Shown piece after piece: positions 38,385 through 47,503 of a stretch of 64,000 nucleotides of DNA (its first letter is position 1; every line of letters starts with the position of its first letter). The notes below the pieces were generated by a model. It worked only from the letters and a program-made list of their open reading frames with translations, made no database searches and was not told where the DNA came from. This DNA comes from Planctomycetota bacterium (GTDB lineage: Bacteria; Planctomycetota; UBA1135; GCA-002686595): NCBI GenBank assembly GCA_029259635.1, contig JAJDEU010000038.1, positions 1 to 64,000 on the forward strand. The letters are read 5' to 3'. Position numbers and translations under genes: made by a program.

Positions 38385-39967
38385 CCCTCCGCCGATTTAT
38401 CAAAGCCAGTTGGCTCAATGTCGCCCTCGTCGGCGTCGGTTGGCTCGGATTGATCGGAATGACGCGCCCCGCCGAATTCGCCGCACTCTTTGGCCTGCGC
38501 GACTTCAATCCCGTTCTCGCTTTCGACGTCGCGATCATCGCGGCTTTTCTCTCCTTCACTTGGCTTACGCTGCGCGGTACAGCCCACCTGATCCGCGCCG
38601 GCCGGCGCGTAAAGTTAGATCCTGAATCGCGAGCCGTCTCCGGAACCGTAATGGCCGAGTTTGCGCTCGTTCTGCCGATTGTGCTTCTGTTCCTCGGTAC
38701 GGTTATCCAAATCGCGCTGATCGCGAACGCCGCACTCGTCGTCCGTTATGCCGCTTTCGTCGCCGCGCGTTCCGCAATGGTTAGCTTCTCCGCCGACATG
38801 GGCCGTGACCTGCTCTCCTCTCCGGGCTCGAGCCTCACGTCGATGTTCCAGATGCCGCCTTTCCCCGAGTTCGTGGACGGCGAGCGCCCGGAGCACGCCG
38901 CCGCCATGATTCTCGCGTCGATCTCGCCGCGAGCAACGACGAGAGACGGAACCGGCGTCTTCATGGACGAGGTTCTCAAGGCGAACGGTGACGTGTGGGA
39001 CACCGGGAATTTCGCACAGCGTGTCACCTATGCGCGCGCAGCGACGACGGTTCAAACGATCAAAGATCGCATGCAGGAGAAGTTTGGCGCGGCCGGTGGA
39101 GTCTTCGCGGCGTGGCACGATTCGCTCTCGCCCCTGATTCCCCTTCCGGAGCACGTCCTGCAACCCGCGCGTCAGAAGAAGGAAGGCCTCGATAATGCCT
39201 ACACCCTGCCCGCTCCTCCGTCGCTCGATTCGCTGATTCCCGATTCGATTCCGATCACCCTCGAGGTTCCGTTGCCGAGCGAGGCCACCGCAGTTCTCGA
39301 TGTCGTCGGAGTCGACCCGCCCAGCCTCACCATCGATATCCCACTCGACGGTCCCAAATCGCTGATGGCTCCACTCCTCAACCAAATGGACGAGGGCATC
39401 AACGTGATGCGAACGGGTTCGGGAGCGGCGATTCGCGCGTTCGCGCGGTCACCCGCGAACGTCGACATCCTCTCTCCCAAGGAAGTCGAGATTACGCTCA
39501 CCTACCTGTTCCGGCTCTCCATTCCGAGCCTGATTCAGCTTGCGCCCGGCGTCACCGAGCCCGCGCCGCTCGGCAACGGACACGCGTTCAAGTTCGAGCA
39601 CCCCGAATACTTCTCGGTTCGTCTGCAATCCACAGGCGGACGCAGAACCCTGCTCGGTATCATTCCGAAAGTGCTCGACATCAAAGGTACGCTCGGGACT
39701 CTTTGGGACGCGGACTCCGATGATGACGAGGAAGTGACCAAAGAGTTCAAGACGGTGGACAACACGCCGCTGTATTGGCGTCCGCGCGAGAAAAGCGACG
39801 ACGACGAGGACGACAAGAAGAAGAAGGAAGACGACGCCAAGAAGAAGGCCGAGGACGACGACAAGAACAAGGACGCGAACAAGGACGCTGAGGAGTCGGA
39901 GAAGAAGAAGAAAGAGGCGGAAGAGAAAAAGAAGAAGGAAGACGAGGAGAAGAAGAAAAACTCATGA
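38378..39967 (+). CDS. TadE-domain membrane protein with a Lys/Glu/Asp-rich tail
   Basis: 529 residues from ATG 38378, overlapping cpaA (ATGGTAG). Two N-terminal membrane helices precede the TadE motif SGTVMAEFALVLPIVLLFL (Gly89, Glu94 at +5), as in pseudopilins of the Tad system. A periplasmic part of about 350 residues follows. The last 55 or so residues are almost only Lys, Glu and Asp (such as DDDEDDKKKKEDD), encoded by a purine-rich stretch at about 39795-39960. TadE/TadG proteins are minor pilins or assembly factors. The charged tail is unusual and could contact an acidic or cationic surface. Downstream start overlaps as ATGA. Confidence 0.8.
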   Translation: MVALRRFIKASWLNVALVGVGWLGLIGMTRPAEFAALFGLRDFNPVLAFDVAIIAAFLSFTWLTLRGTAHLIRAGRRVKLDPESRAVSGTVMAEFALVLPIVLLFLGTVIQIALIANAALVVRYAAFVAARSAMVSFSADMGRDLLSSPGSSLTSMFQMPPFPEFVDGERPEHAAAMILASISPRATTRDGTGVFMDEVLKANGDVWDTGNFAQRVTYARAATTVQTIKDRMQEKFGAAGGVFAAWHDSLSPLIPLPEHVLQPARQKKEGLDNAYTLPAPPSLDSLIPDSIPITLEVPLPSEATAVLDVVGVDPPSLTIDIPLDGPKSLMAPLLNQMDEGINVMRTGSGAAIRAFARSPANVDILSPKEVEITLTYLFRLSIPSLIQLAPGVTEPAPLGNGHAFKFEHPEYFSVRLQSTGGRRTLLGIIPKVLDIKGTLGTLWDADSDDDEEVTKEFKTVDNTPLYWRPREKSDDDEDDKKKKEDDAKKKAEDDDKNKDANKDAEESEKKKKEAEEKKKKEDEEKKKNS

Positions 39968-41361
39968 GCAACCTTCAGATACATCGCGAGATTCGCAGGG
40001 GTTTGGGGCCCATCTCTCCGCTCACCTCGAGCTTCGAGTTTGGCAGCTCCCTTGCGAGCTTGCACTCCGACCAAGAGTCGGGGGTGCGTCCGGTTTCCCT
40101 CGGGGAAGAGAGAGACGAGAACCTTCACCGATGCGACCGAGGCAGCGTCTCGATCCTCGTTCTCTTCATGGGCCTGATCATCTTCGCGCTCGCCGCGATG
40201 GTCTGGAACACCGGCAAGATCACGACTTCTGCGATTGAAGCTCAAACGGCAGCGGACACAGCGGCCTATACCAGCGCGGTCTGGACGAGCCGCGCGGTCA
40301 ACATGATCGCGGCGACCAACATGCACGGTTTGCGCGACGCCAGCGCGATCGGCGTCAGCACGGCGGTCATTTTCGAAGGCGCCTGGATCCTCACCTTCCA
40401 GACGATCTTCCTCGTGGGAACCGTGATTCCCCAGCTCACCAATCCATTCACACTCGCCTCCGGACTGGCGGCACTTGCCGTCTGGCTGGCCGAATTTATC
40501 CAGTGGATCATCTTTGTCGTAGAGACCGGCTGGCCCGTCTTCCCGATTATCGACATCGTCAATCTCGCGAAACACCTCGGGGAGGTGCTCTCTTACCAGC
40601 AAGCGTGGGTGGCCGCCGTGCCGGGCTTGATAGAGACCCAGCGACAACAGATCGCGGATTACTACGACTGCGATATCAGTCTTCAATTGGGCAATGGTTC
40701 GACTTCGATTGCGCCACCACTTCATCGAGGCACGCCCCTGACCTGCCTTGTGCCGATCGGCTTGCGCTATATCTACGACGCCTTTGCGGAAGGCAGTTGG
40801 TACAGCGACACCAAGATCAAGACGACGATCAAAATCGGTAAAGCGAAAGTGGGTTGGTTGATCGGGGGCTTGCTCGGCGCCGTTGCCGCGATTCCAGCGC
40901 TCGGATTTACCCACCACGTTCTCAGCTCGCAGCCGGGCTTTAGCCCGCTCGAGATCGGCCCTTTTGGTTTCGGCTTTTCCATAGACCCCGCTACTTGGGA
41001 TGACTACTCGGTCATTGCTGTCGCGCGCAAGCGAACGACAAACGCAGCGTCGAAGCAGTTCCCGGATCAACCGCTCGCCTTCATGGCTCCGGGCCTGTTC
41101 ACCCGCTCCGATCAACTGCGCCCAGCGGCCTACTCCCAAGCGGAGACCTTCAACGCCATCGATGGCTTGTTGCCGACTCTCAAAATCGGCGGCGTCGCCC
41201 CCTTTCAAATCATCTCATCCATCTACCCGTGGCGGGTCTGGACGGATTGGGGCTGGCAGTGGCAACCGCGCCTGACGCACGGCGCGAACCTCCCGAATAC
41301 CGTCTTCGCCAATCAGGGCATTCAATTGACGAGCTTCGGCCAGAGTGCCGCTCAACACTGA
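39964..41361 (+). CDS. TadG-like pilus assembly membrane protein
   Basis: 465 residues. After about 58 cytoplasmic residues comes RGSVSILVLFMGLIIFALAAMVW, the Flp/TadG-type N-terminal segment, and ATNMHGLRDASAIGVST, which matches Tad-like proteins that carry a pilus-assembly TadE/G domain. More hydrophobic stretches near 140-195 suggest several further helices. The +5 Glu of class III prepilins is absent, so it is probably not processed. It overlaps genes on both sides by 1-4 bases. Confidence 0.7.
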   Translation: MSNLQIHREIRRGLGPISPLTSSFEFGSSLASLHSDQESGVRPVSLGEERDENLHRCDRGSVSILVLFMGLIIFALAAMVWNTGKITTSAIEAQTAADTAAYTSAVWTSRAVNMIAATNMHGLRDASAIGVSTAVIFEGAWILTFQTIFLVGTVIPQLTNPFTLASGLAALAVWLAEFIQWIIFVVETGWPVFPIIDIVNLAKHLGEVLSYQQAWVAAVPGLIETQRQQIADYYDCDISLQLGNGSTSIAPPLHRGTPLTCLVPIGLRYIYDAFAEGSWYSDTKIKTTIKIGKAKVGWLIGGLLGAVAAIPALGFTHHVLSSQPGFSPLEIGPFGFGFSIDPATWDDYSVIAVARKRTTNAASKQFPDQPLAFMAPGLFTRSDQLRPAAYSQAETFNAIDGLLPTLKIGGVAPFQIISSIYPWRVWTDWGWQWQPRLTHGANLPNTVFANQGIQLTSFGQSAAQH

Positions 41362-42011
41362 TGATTCGGCGAAAGCAATGCGAAGTGCGGGGTTATCGGC
41401 CGAATCGAAGCCGACGCGGAACCGCGATGACGGAGACTGTTCTCATCATCATGCCGCTCTTGATCGTAATCCTCCTCGCGCCTTGGGCGGCGGGCATGTT
41501 CCTCGACTTGCAGCTCGCGCGCACCGAGGCGCACCGCGACATGTTCGACAAGACGACGACCATGCTCCTCATGCCCGAAGCGCTGATGAGCAATCACGTT
41601 AATGATGAGCTCTCGTCTCAATTCGGAGAGCTCACTCCACAAACTCGCCAGCATGAATTCGCGTCGTTTCCGCCGGATGTTCCCAGCAGCGTCAACGATA
41701 TCTTCGATCCGCCGGGCGGACTGAGTATCAAGTTCTCGTCAACGGTCTCTCTGGACCTCTTCGAAGATGGCTTCCCGAACTATCCCGTTGAGGGTTGGGA
41801 GTATGTCCGAAGAAACGGCTTCTTTGAGAACTCTGAAGATCTGCACTTCATGACCTACGGCTCCACAATTCGTTCGCCGTGGACGTGGCTCGGCTATCCC
41901 ATGGTTGCCACTCAAGACCTCATTTTCGAACCGAAGCAAATGCAGGACTGGCAGGGCGAGCAAGAAGCTGTTGACGAGGATATGCGCGGGCGCCTCAAGC
42001 TGGCGGAGTAG
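41361..42011 (+). CDS. TadE-like pseudopilin
   Basis: About 216 residues from ATG 41361 (stop of the previous gene and this start share one base). RRGTAMTETVLIIMPLLIVILL has Gly followed by Glu at +5, which suits cleavage by CpaA. A soluble domain follows (EGWEYVRRNGFFENSEDLHF). Last gene before the hairpin at 42016. Confidence 0.75.
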   Translation: MIRRKQCEVRGYRPNRSRRGTAMTETVLIIMPLLIVILLAPWAAGMFLDLQLARTEAHRDMFDKTTTMLLMPEALMSNHVNDELSSQFGELTPQTRQHEFASFPPDVPSSVNDIFDPPGGLSIKFSSTVSLDLFEDGFPNYPVEGWEYVRRNGFFENSEDLHFMTYGSTIRSPWTWLGYPMVATQDLIFEPKQMQDWQGEQEAVDEDMRGRLKLAE

Positions 42012-42015
42012 CAAA

Positions 42016-42070
42016 ACGGGCTCAGGTTTCGAGGTCTAATCCAGGTCTGAAACTCCGCAAAATGAGCCGT
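42016..42070. terminator. Nested hairpin between the TadE-like gene and cpaB
   Basis: Outer arms ACGGGCTCA and TGAGCCGT (one bulged G) enclose inner arms GTTTC and GAAAC. It starts 5 bases beyond the stop. No long T-run, so it may be an attenuator or processing site separating two parts of the Tad operon. The 170-base gap to cpaB probably also holds a promoter. Confidence 0.45.
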
Positions 42071-42183
42071 ATTTCGTATACTGCCGGACCCCGGTAACGC
42101 TTCCGTCCAGCGTACTCAGCTTCCTAGCCCATCGCGGGAATTGCGCGGACTGCACCGGAACTTAACAGCGCAATAATCGAACG

Positions 42184-43017
42184 ATGAAAGATCGACTCAT
42201 GCTGCTCGTTGCAGCCGTCGCAGCTTTGGCAGCAACGTTTTTGGCGTTCCTCTACATCGAAAATGCGACGAACCAGATCGAGGAGATCGTTCCTCCGCAA
42301 ACGCTGGACATTTTGTTCACCGTCGAAGACCTGGCGCCGAATTCCGTTATTGATGCGCAGAAGGATTTGCGTGTGGTCACGGTCGTCGTGGACAATACTC
42401 CCGAATACGCGCGAGCGGCTGTAAAGGCCTCTGACCGCGGAGCTGTTGACGGCCGACCGATCACCTCGCCTGTTCCCGCCGGCGTCCCGCTCTTTTACGC
42501 TCACCTCGCTCCGATCAAGGACGTCGATATCGGCGCCGGAATGCGAGCGATGGCCATCAACGTTTCCTCCGAGAGCCTGATGGGTGGCATCCTCGTTCCG
42601 GGTGACCACGTCGACATCCTGGTCAGCTACCAGCTCGATAAGGACACGACCGCCGAGCCGGCTGCAGGCGGCGACCCGAACGACCCGACGGCCGCCATTG
42701 GAGACATGATGAGTGCCGTCATGGACCAGCTCGGTTCAGCCGGTGGATCCGTTCCTTCACAGTGGGTCACGGAAGATGTGCTCCTCGACGTGCGCATCAT
42801 CGCGGTGGGCTCAGCCCTCTCAGGCTCGCGCCAAGCGCAGCTATTCGGCATTTCAGGCGGTTCCGGACGAAGCTCGACAGTGACTCTGGAGCTGACTCCC
42901 TTCCAAGCGCGTGAGCTTGTTCGGGTACAAGCCAACGGACGCAACCCGCTGACCTTGCTGCTCCGACCCGAAGACACGAGTGGAGAATCGTCGACCAGTT
43001 CGCTAACCGGAGGCTGA
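42184..43017 (+). CDS. cpaB: CpaB/RcpC periplasmic Tad component
   Basis: 277 residues with an N-terminal membrane anchor (LMLLVAAVAALAATFLAFLYI), an SAF-like region with ITSPVPAGVPLFYAHL, and the CpaB core MRAMAINVSSESLMGGILVPG-type block followed by GDHVDILVSY. An inserted loop rich in Ala, Gly and Asp lies at about 155-190. CpaB links the inner-membrane platform to the secretin. The next gene starts 6 bases downstream. Confidence 0.88.
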   Translation: MKDRLMLLVAAVAALAATFLAFLYIENATNQIEEIVPPQTLDILFTVEDLAPNSVIDAQKDLRVVTVVVDNTPEYARAAVKASDRGAVDGRPITSPVPAGVPLFYAHLAPIKDVDIGAGMRAMAINVSSESLMGGILVPGDHVDILVSYQLDKDTTAEPAAGGDPNDPTAAIGDMMSAVMDQLGSAGGSVPSQWVTEDVLLDVRIIAVGSALSGSRQAQLFGISGGSGRSSTVTLELTPFQARELVRVQANGRNPLTLLLRPEDTSGESSTSSLTGG

Positions 43018-43023
43018 TTCCCC

Positions 43024-44910
43024 ATGGTACGCGTCGTTGTTCAAGACACATTAAAGAACAGGCAGTGGGTCGGCTATGACGCCGACTCCGGCTTTGCCAT
43101 CGGACGCGAGTCCGACTGCGCGGTCTGCCTCTCCACGTCTCGGTTCGTTTCGAGGCAGCACATCTTTGTCGAACGCTCGGAGGCCGGCTGGACTCTGACC
43201 GTCGACCCGCGGGCGGGGGCGATCACCGTTGACGGTACGTCCGTCGAGCCCGGAGCGTCTCGCGACCTCAAGCCGGTCAGTCAGGTTCGACTCGCCGAAT
43301 TCGTCCTGACTTTCGTCTCGGGCGAGAACGAAGGACTCTCGGAAGAGGACGCTGCGCTCGAGGATATGAACTCGCTGCAGCGCGAACTTCACTCCGCGGT
43401 GCTGCGCAAGATCGATCTTAGGCGCGGGGGCGACTCCACGCTCGAAGCGTCGGAGGAGAGTCTAGAAGCGATCAATTCGTTCATCGACGATCTGATTCAC
43501 AAGGACTTTAAAGAGCGGCTGATCGGAACCAAGATCACGCGCGTTCGCCTCTTGTCGATGATGTACGAGAACCGACTGACGGCACTCGTCTCGGAGTCCA
43601 CCGCGCCGACGATCGAGATCGATCGCGTCACGACGCCGGGACTGAACATCGCGCTCGAAGAAGCTGCCGACGACTTCACCCGTCGTCTCGCCAGTCGCAT
43701 CGGAATGCAGTGCCGGGCCGAAGTCGCGGCCGACGACCTTGAGCTGATGACCCAAAAGCTCAAGGAGTTCGTCGGCGACGTCATCGACGAGACCCCTGAT
43801 AACGTGCAGTTCTATCTGATTGCGCGCTTTCTCAAGAAGATCGTGTGCGACATGGTGTTCGGTCTTGGTCCGCTCCAAGACCTGCTCGACACTCCGGCAA
43901 TTACGGAGATCATGATCGTCAGCCCGGAGCTCGTTTACATCGAGCGCGCGGGTCGCGTGGTCCGCTCCAACCGATCATTCCTCGGCGACGAAGCCCTGAT
44001 GGCCGTCATCGAGCGCATCGTTTCGCCGCTCGGTCGGCGCGTCGATCGCTCGACTCCGATGGTCGACGCGCGTCTCTCGGACGGATCACGTGTCAACGCG
44101 ATCATTCCGCCGCTCGCGCTCAAAGGTCCTTGCCTCACCATTCGCCGCTTTCCGACCAAGCGCATCACCGCCGAAGACCTCGTCGGTTGGGGATCGATCA
44201 CGCCTGCCGCGAGAACTCTGCTCGAAGCCGCCGTCAAAGGTCGCAAGAACATCATGGTGGCCGGCGGAACCGGCTCCGGTAAGACGACCCTCTTGAACGT
44301 CTTGTCGAGCTTCATTCCCCCCGAAGAGCGCTTGGTCACCATCGAAGACGCGGCCGAGCTCGATCTGGATCAAGAGCACGTGGTCAGCCTCGAGACACGC
44401 CCGGCCAACGTCGAGGGAACCGGCGCGGTCACGATTCGCGACCTCGTAAAAAACGCTCTGCGTATGCGCCCAGACCGGGTGATCGTCGGTGAGTGTCGTG
44501 GCGAAGAAGCCTTCGACATGTTGCAGGCCATGAACACGGGCCACGACGGCTCGATGACGACGGTTCACTCGAACAGCGCCTACGACTCCATTTCGAGGAT
44601 CGAGACGATGTGCCTGATGGCCGTCGACATTCCGATCGCAGCGATCCGGCGACAGGTCACGCAGGCGATCGACTTGATTGTCTACATCCGGCGCTTGAAG
44701 GATGGCCGCCGGCTGGTTGTGGAGATCACCGAAGTGCTCGGCATTCACCCCAATACCGGTGAGCCGGAGACTCGCAACGTTATGGAGGGCGTCGGAGTCG
44801 ACGAGGGCATGGAGCTGCGCCCGACCGGCTTCATGCCGACGTTCTTACCCGACCTAGTCGAAAGCGGCTTGATGAATTTGGACAGCTGGTTCGAGGCGAC
44901 GACCGCATGA
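43024..44910 (+). CDS. cpaF: CpaF/TadA secretion ATPase with an N-terminal FHA domain
   Basis: 628 residues. Residues about 1-100 form an FHA domain: [23 protein letters not shown] (Ser43, Arg44, His46 kept), then a diverged loop [11 protein letters not shown] domains bind phosphothreonine. After a helical linker comes the CpaF core: PAITEIMIV, Walker [13 protein letters not shown] near 413-424, Walker B region [19 protein letters not shown] and [18 protein letters not shown]. It powers pilus assembly or retraction. The FHA fusion is a likely regulatory handle for the kinase encoded in the same operon. Overlaps tadB by 4 bases. Confidence 0.93.
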   Translation: MVRVVVQDTLKNRQWVGYDADSGFAIGRESDCAVCLSTSRFVSRQHIFVERSEAGWTLTVDPRAGAITVDGTSVEPGASRDLKPVSQVRLAEFVLTFVSGENEGLSEEDAALEDMNSLQRELHSAVLRKIDLRRGGDSTLEASEESLEAINSFIDDLIHKDFKERLIGTKITRVRLLSMMYENRLTALVSESTAPTIEIDRVTTPGLNIALEEAADDFTRRLASRIGMQCRAEVAADDLELMTQKLKEFVGDVIDETPDNVQFYLIARFLKKIVCDMVFGLGPLQDLLDTPAITEIMIVSPELVYIERAGRVVRSNRSFLGDEALMAVIERIVSPLGRRVDRSTPMVDARLSDGSRVNAIIPPLALKGPCLTIRRFPTKRITAEDLVGWGSITPAARTLLEAAVKGRKNIMVAGGTGSGKTTLLNVLSSFIPPEERLVTIEDAAELDLDQEHVVSLETRPANVEGTGAVTIRDLVKNALRMRPDRVIVGECRGEEAFDMLQAMNTGHDGSMTTVHSNSAYDSISRIETMCLMAVDIPIAAIRRQVTQAIDLIVYIRRLKDGRRLVVEITEVLGIHPNTGEPETRNVMEGVGVDEGMELRPTGFMPTFLPDLVESGLMNLDSWFEATTA

Positions 44911-45749
44911 TCCAGAGCCTTCTCCTCGCAGCGACCTTCGGCATCTCAATCGGGATGTTCGTGTTCGCGTTGCGCGCCAGCTGCGTGAGGAGGTTTGAAC
45001 GTGACGTCGCTTGGCTAGAACACACACTCTGGCGATTCAGTCCGTCACCGAAGCCCGCGCGCCCGTATGTCGTCGCCGCGTACATTTTTTCCTTCTCGTT
45101 GCTAGCCGTACTTCTTATCGCGACCCGCAACCCGGCCCTCTCGGCTATCGTCTGGACGATCGTCGTCGTCATTCCGCGGCTGTACGCCGAAAGAGCTTGG
45201 AAGAAGCGCAAGGCGGAGATCGAAGAGCAGCTGCCCGAAGCCGTTCGCCAGCTCTCCTCCGGTGTCGGCTCAGGACTCTCGCTCGCGCAGGCCATCGAGC
45301 GCCTCGCGATTCGCGCGCCCATGCCGATCCGCACCGAGTTCTTCGTCGTCTCGAATTACTGGAAGCTCGGCGCCGACTTCACGACCAGTATTGAAGACGC
45401 CAAGCGCCGACTCGAGCTCGCAAACTTCAATCTGTTCGCTTCCGCGATCGTCGTCAATCACCACATGGGCGGAAATGTCACGGCGACGCTAGACCGCCTG
45501 GCGACCTCCCTCGAGTCGATCGCACGCATGCGGCGCGACATTTATGCGGCAACGGCTGAAGGTCGCATGAACATCAAGGTGCTCGCCGTCGCGCCCTTCC
45601 TGATGCTCGGCCTGATCTCCTTCATGGACGCCGAGGCGGTCGGGATGCTGTTCACGCGCCCCGTCGGCCAAGCGATCCTCGGCTTCTGCGTCATGCTGAC
45701 GGGCATCGGCACTTACTGGGCCTGGCAGATCGTCAAATCCGATGTTTGA
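44907..45749 (+). CDS. tadB: TadB inner-membrane platform protein
   Basis: 280 residues of the T2SSF/GspF-like fold: two N-terminal membrane helices, a cytoplasmic domain (QLPEAVRQLSSGVGSGLSLA, VNHHMGGNVTATLDRLA) and two C-terminal helices. It pairs with TadC to form the platform driven by CpaF. Start overlaps cpaF as ATGA, end overlaps tadC by 8 bases. Confidence 0.9.
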   Translation: MIQSLLLAATFGISIGMFVFALRASCVRRFERDVAWLEHTLWRFSPSPKPARPYVVAAYIFSFSLLAVLLIATRNPALSAIVWTIVVVIPRLYAERAWKKRKAEIEEQLPEAVRQLSSGVGSGLSLAQAIERLAIRAPMPIRTEFFVVSNYWKLGADFTTSIEDAKRRLELANFNLFASAIVVNHHMGGNVTATLDRLATSLESIARMRRDIYAATAEGRMNIKVLAVAPFLMLGLISFMDAEAVGMLFTRPVGQAILGFCVMLTGIGTYWAWQIVKSDV

Positions 45750-46671
45750 TTTCAATCATCCCATCATTCTGATCGCGGCTTGCGTGCTGGCTGGCGTTAC
45801 CGTCGGCCTGGGTTCCTTTGCGCTAGCTGTTGAGCTCAAAGCGCGCGGGTTGGCGGGCGAGATTGCGAAAGGCGCAGCGGCCAGAGGCAGGCGCCCGCGA
45901 AGCACAGGCGGTGGATTGCTCGCGCTTGCTGGTCCGTTTCTGCCAATTGCGACAGCCATCGGAAGCCTACTCGGCCTCGACTCTCTGCGAGCGACGCTTG
46001 CCGAGCGCTACGCACGTGCCGGCTACCCCGGCGGCCTCGACGATGACGAGTTGATCGGCCTCGGCTTGCTGCTCGGCATTCCGCTCGCCCTGCCCGTCGC
46101 GGTCATTCTCTCCGCGGTCCACCCGCTCTTAACCCCGGTCTGCCTGATCATGTTGATCACCGGCCCGGGTCTCTTGAGCTCGATCTACAACTCGGCCGGC
46201 AACAAGCGCGAGATCGCCATCTCGCGAACGATGCCCTTTGCGCTCGACCTGCTCGTGCTCACCATGCGCGCGGGAGCCTCTCTGCAACAGGCGATGGAAC
46301 GCGTCGCTGCGGATTACATCGCTCATCCGATTGGCGCTGAGTTCTCCGCGGCTCTTGCGGACCTCGCCACCGGATCTTCCATTCGAGAGGCCTTCGAGAA
46401 CATGCAAGAGCGTGTTCCGATTCCCGCGATTCGCTCCTTCACCGACGATCTTATTCAGGGAGACGAGCTCGGCCGTCCGCTCGCGGAAGTCTTCGAGCGT
46501 CAAGCCGACCAAGCTCGCATTCAACGCGTCCAGGAAGCCACTGACACCGCGGGTAAAGCCAAGGTGCTCGTCCTGCTTCCCGGCATGCTGGTCTTCATTG
46601 CGGTTCTCATCATGCTGTTCGCTCCGTTCTACGTCCGCTGGCACTACGGCGGCAGTGCGTTGGGCTCGTAA
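45742..46671 (+). CDS. tadC: TadC inner-membrane platform protein
   Basis: 309 residues, GspF-like: N-terminal helices, cytoplasmic block MPFALDLLVLTMRAGASLQQ and DELGRPLAEVFERQADQAR, then KAKVLVLLPGMLVFIAVLIM and a last helix. Second half of the Tad platform. The FHA membrane protein follows after 16 bases. Confidence 0.9.
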   Translation: MFDFNHPIILIAACVLAGVTVGLGSFALAVELKARGLAGEIAKGAAARGRRPRSTGGGLLALAGPFLPIATAIGSLLGLDSLRATLAERYARAGYPGGLDDDELIGLGLLLGIPLALPVAVILSAVHPLLTPVCLIMLITGPGLLSSIYNSAGNKREIAISRTMPFALDLLVLTMRAGASLQQAMERVAADYIAHPIGAEFSAALADLATGSSIREAFENMQERVPIPAIRSFTDDLIQGDELGRPLAEVFERQADQARIQRVQEATDTAGKAKVLVLLPGMLVFIAVLIMLFAPFYVRWHYGGSALGS

Positions 46672-46687
46672 CCGACCCCCAAGAATC

Positions 46688-47503
46688 ATGGCCTTCCACG
46701 TAACAGTCCACGGTGGTCTCGATGACGGAACAAGCTTCCGTGTCGAAGGCCAGTGCATTATCGGGCGCGCGCCGCGCTGTCAGGTTCTCCTGTCCGACCC
46801 GGAAGTCGCCTGGGAGCACGCCTCACTTCAAGACCTCGCCGGGCGGCTGTTCCTGCAAAACCTGTCAGCGGCGGGCACGCGCCTCAAGGGGCATCCGGTA
46901 AGTGCGGAAGCGCGAGTGATTCACGGCGACGAGATCGAAATCACACCGAACTGCAAGCTCGTCGTCGAAGAGAAGATCGGTAAAGACCGCGGGACGACGC
47001 TCACTCCGCCTGTGCTCGCGGGAATCATCGTCATTCTGATTGCGCTCCTGTTCACTGGCTACAAGGCGATGCAACCGGAGCCCGTACAAGCTGAGCCAGT
47101 CACCCTCGGGAACTGGATGACGGCTTTCGATCGATTGAGCGCGCGCATGGAAGAGTGGGTCGACCGCGGCGAGTTCCCCGAAGAGGCGCTCAACATCTTT
47201 CGCAACGCTTGGCGCTTCGAGATGGCCTACAACAACGAAGTCGCGGCCGAGAGTTGGGATGACCTTCACTCGGTACTCCTAACGCTGGAGCTTCCGGGTT
47301 CCGGATTCGGTCGTCGCAGCATTGCCGAAGCAGCAAGCCCCAATCAGCGAGCGCTCGACGTAATCATGGGTTGGGACCAAGAAACAAACATGAGCATCGA
47401 TCCCCAATGGCGCAGTGATGAAGCCTTTGCGGATGCACTCACGTGGTTTGTCCGCAAACGCGGGATCTCTACGAATAAGAAAGTTAAGGCGGCCGGCCGA
47501 TGA
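46688..47503 (+). CDS. FHA-domain membrane protein with a diverged phosphothreonine pocket
   Basis: 271 residues. The N-terminal FHA domain (1 to about 95) keeps IIGRAPRCQVLLSD but the usual Ser-Arg-x-His reads AWEH, so Ser and Arg that contact phosphate are replaced. One membrane helix follows (PPVLAGIIVILIALLFTGY, near 108-125), then a periplasmic helical domain of about 145 residues ending in a basic tail. The single-pass layout with FHA inside and a domain outside suggests a signal relay between the kinase or CpaF and the periplasm. Its stop overlaps the kinase start as ATGA. No family name is known to me for the outer domain. Confidence 0.8.
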   Translation: MAFHVTVHGGLDDGTSFRVEGQCIIGRAPRCQVLLSDPEVAWEHASLQDLAGRLFLQNLSAAGTRLKGHPVSAEARVIHGDEIEITPNCKLVVEEKIGKDRGTTLTPPVLAGIIVILIALLFTGYKAMQPEPVQAEPVTLGNWMTAFDRLSARMEEWVDRGEFPEEALNIFRNAWRFEMAYNNEVAAESWDDLHSVLLTLELPGSGFGRRSIAEAASPNQRALDVIMGWDQETNMSIDPQWRSDEAFADALTWFVRKRGISTNKKVKAAGR

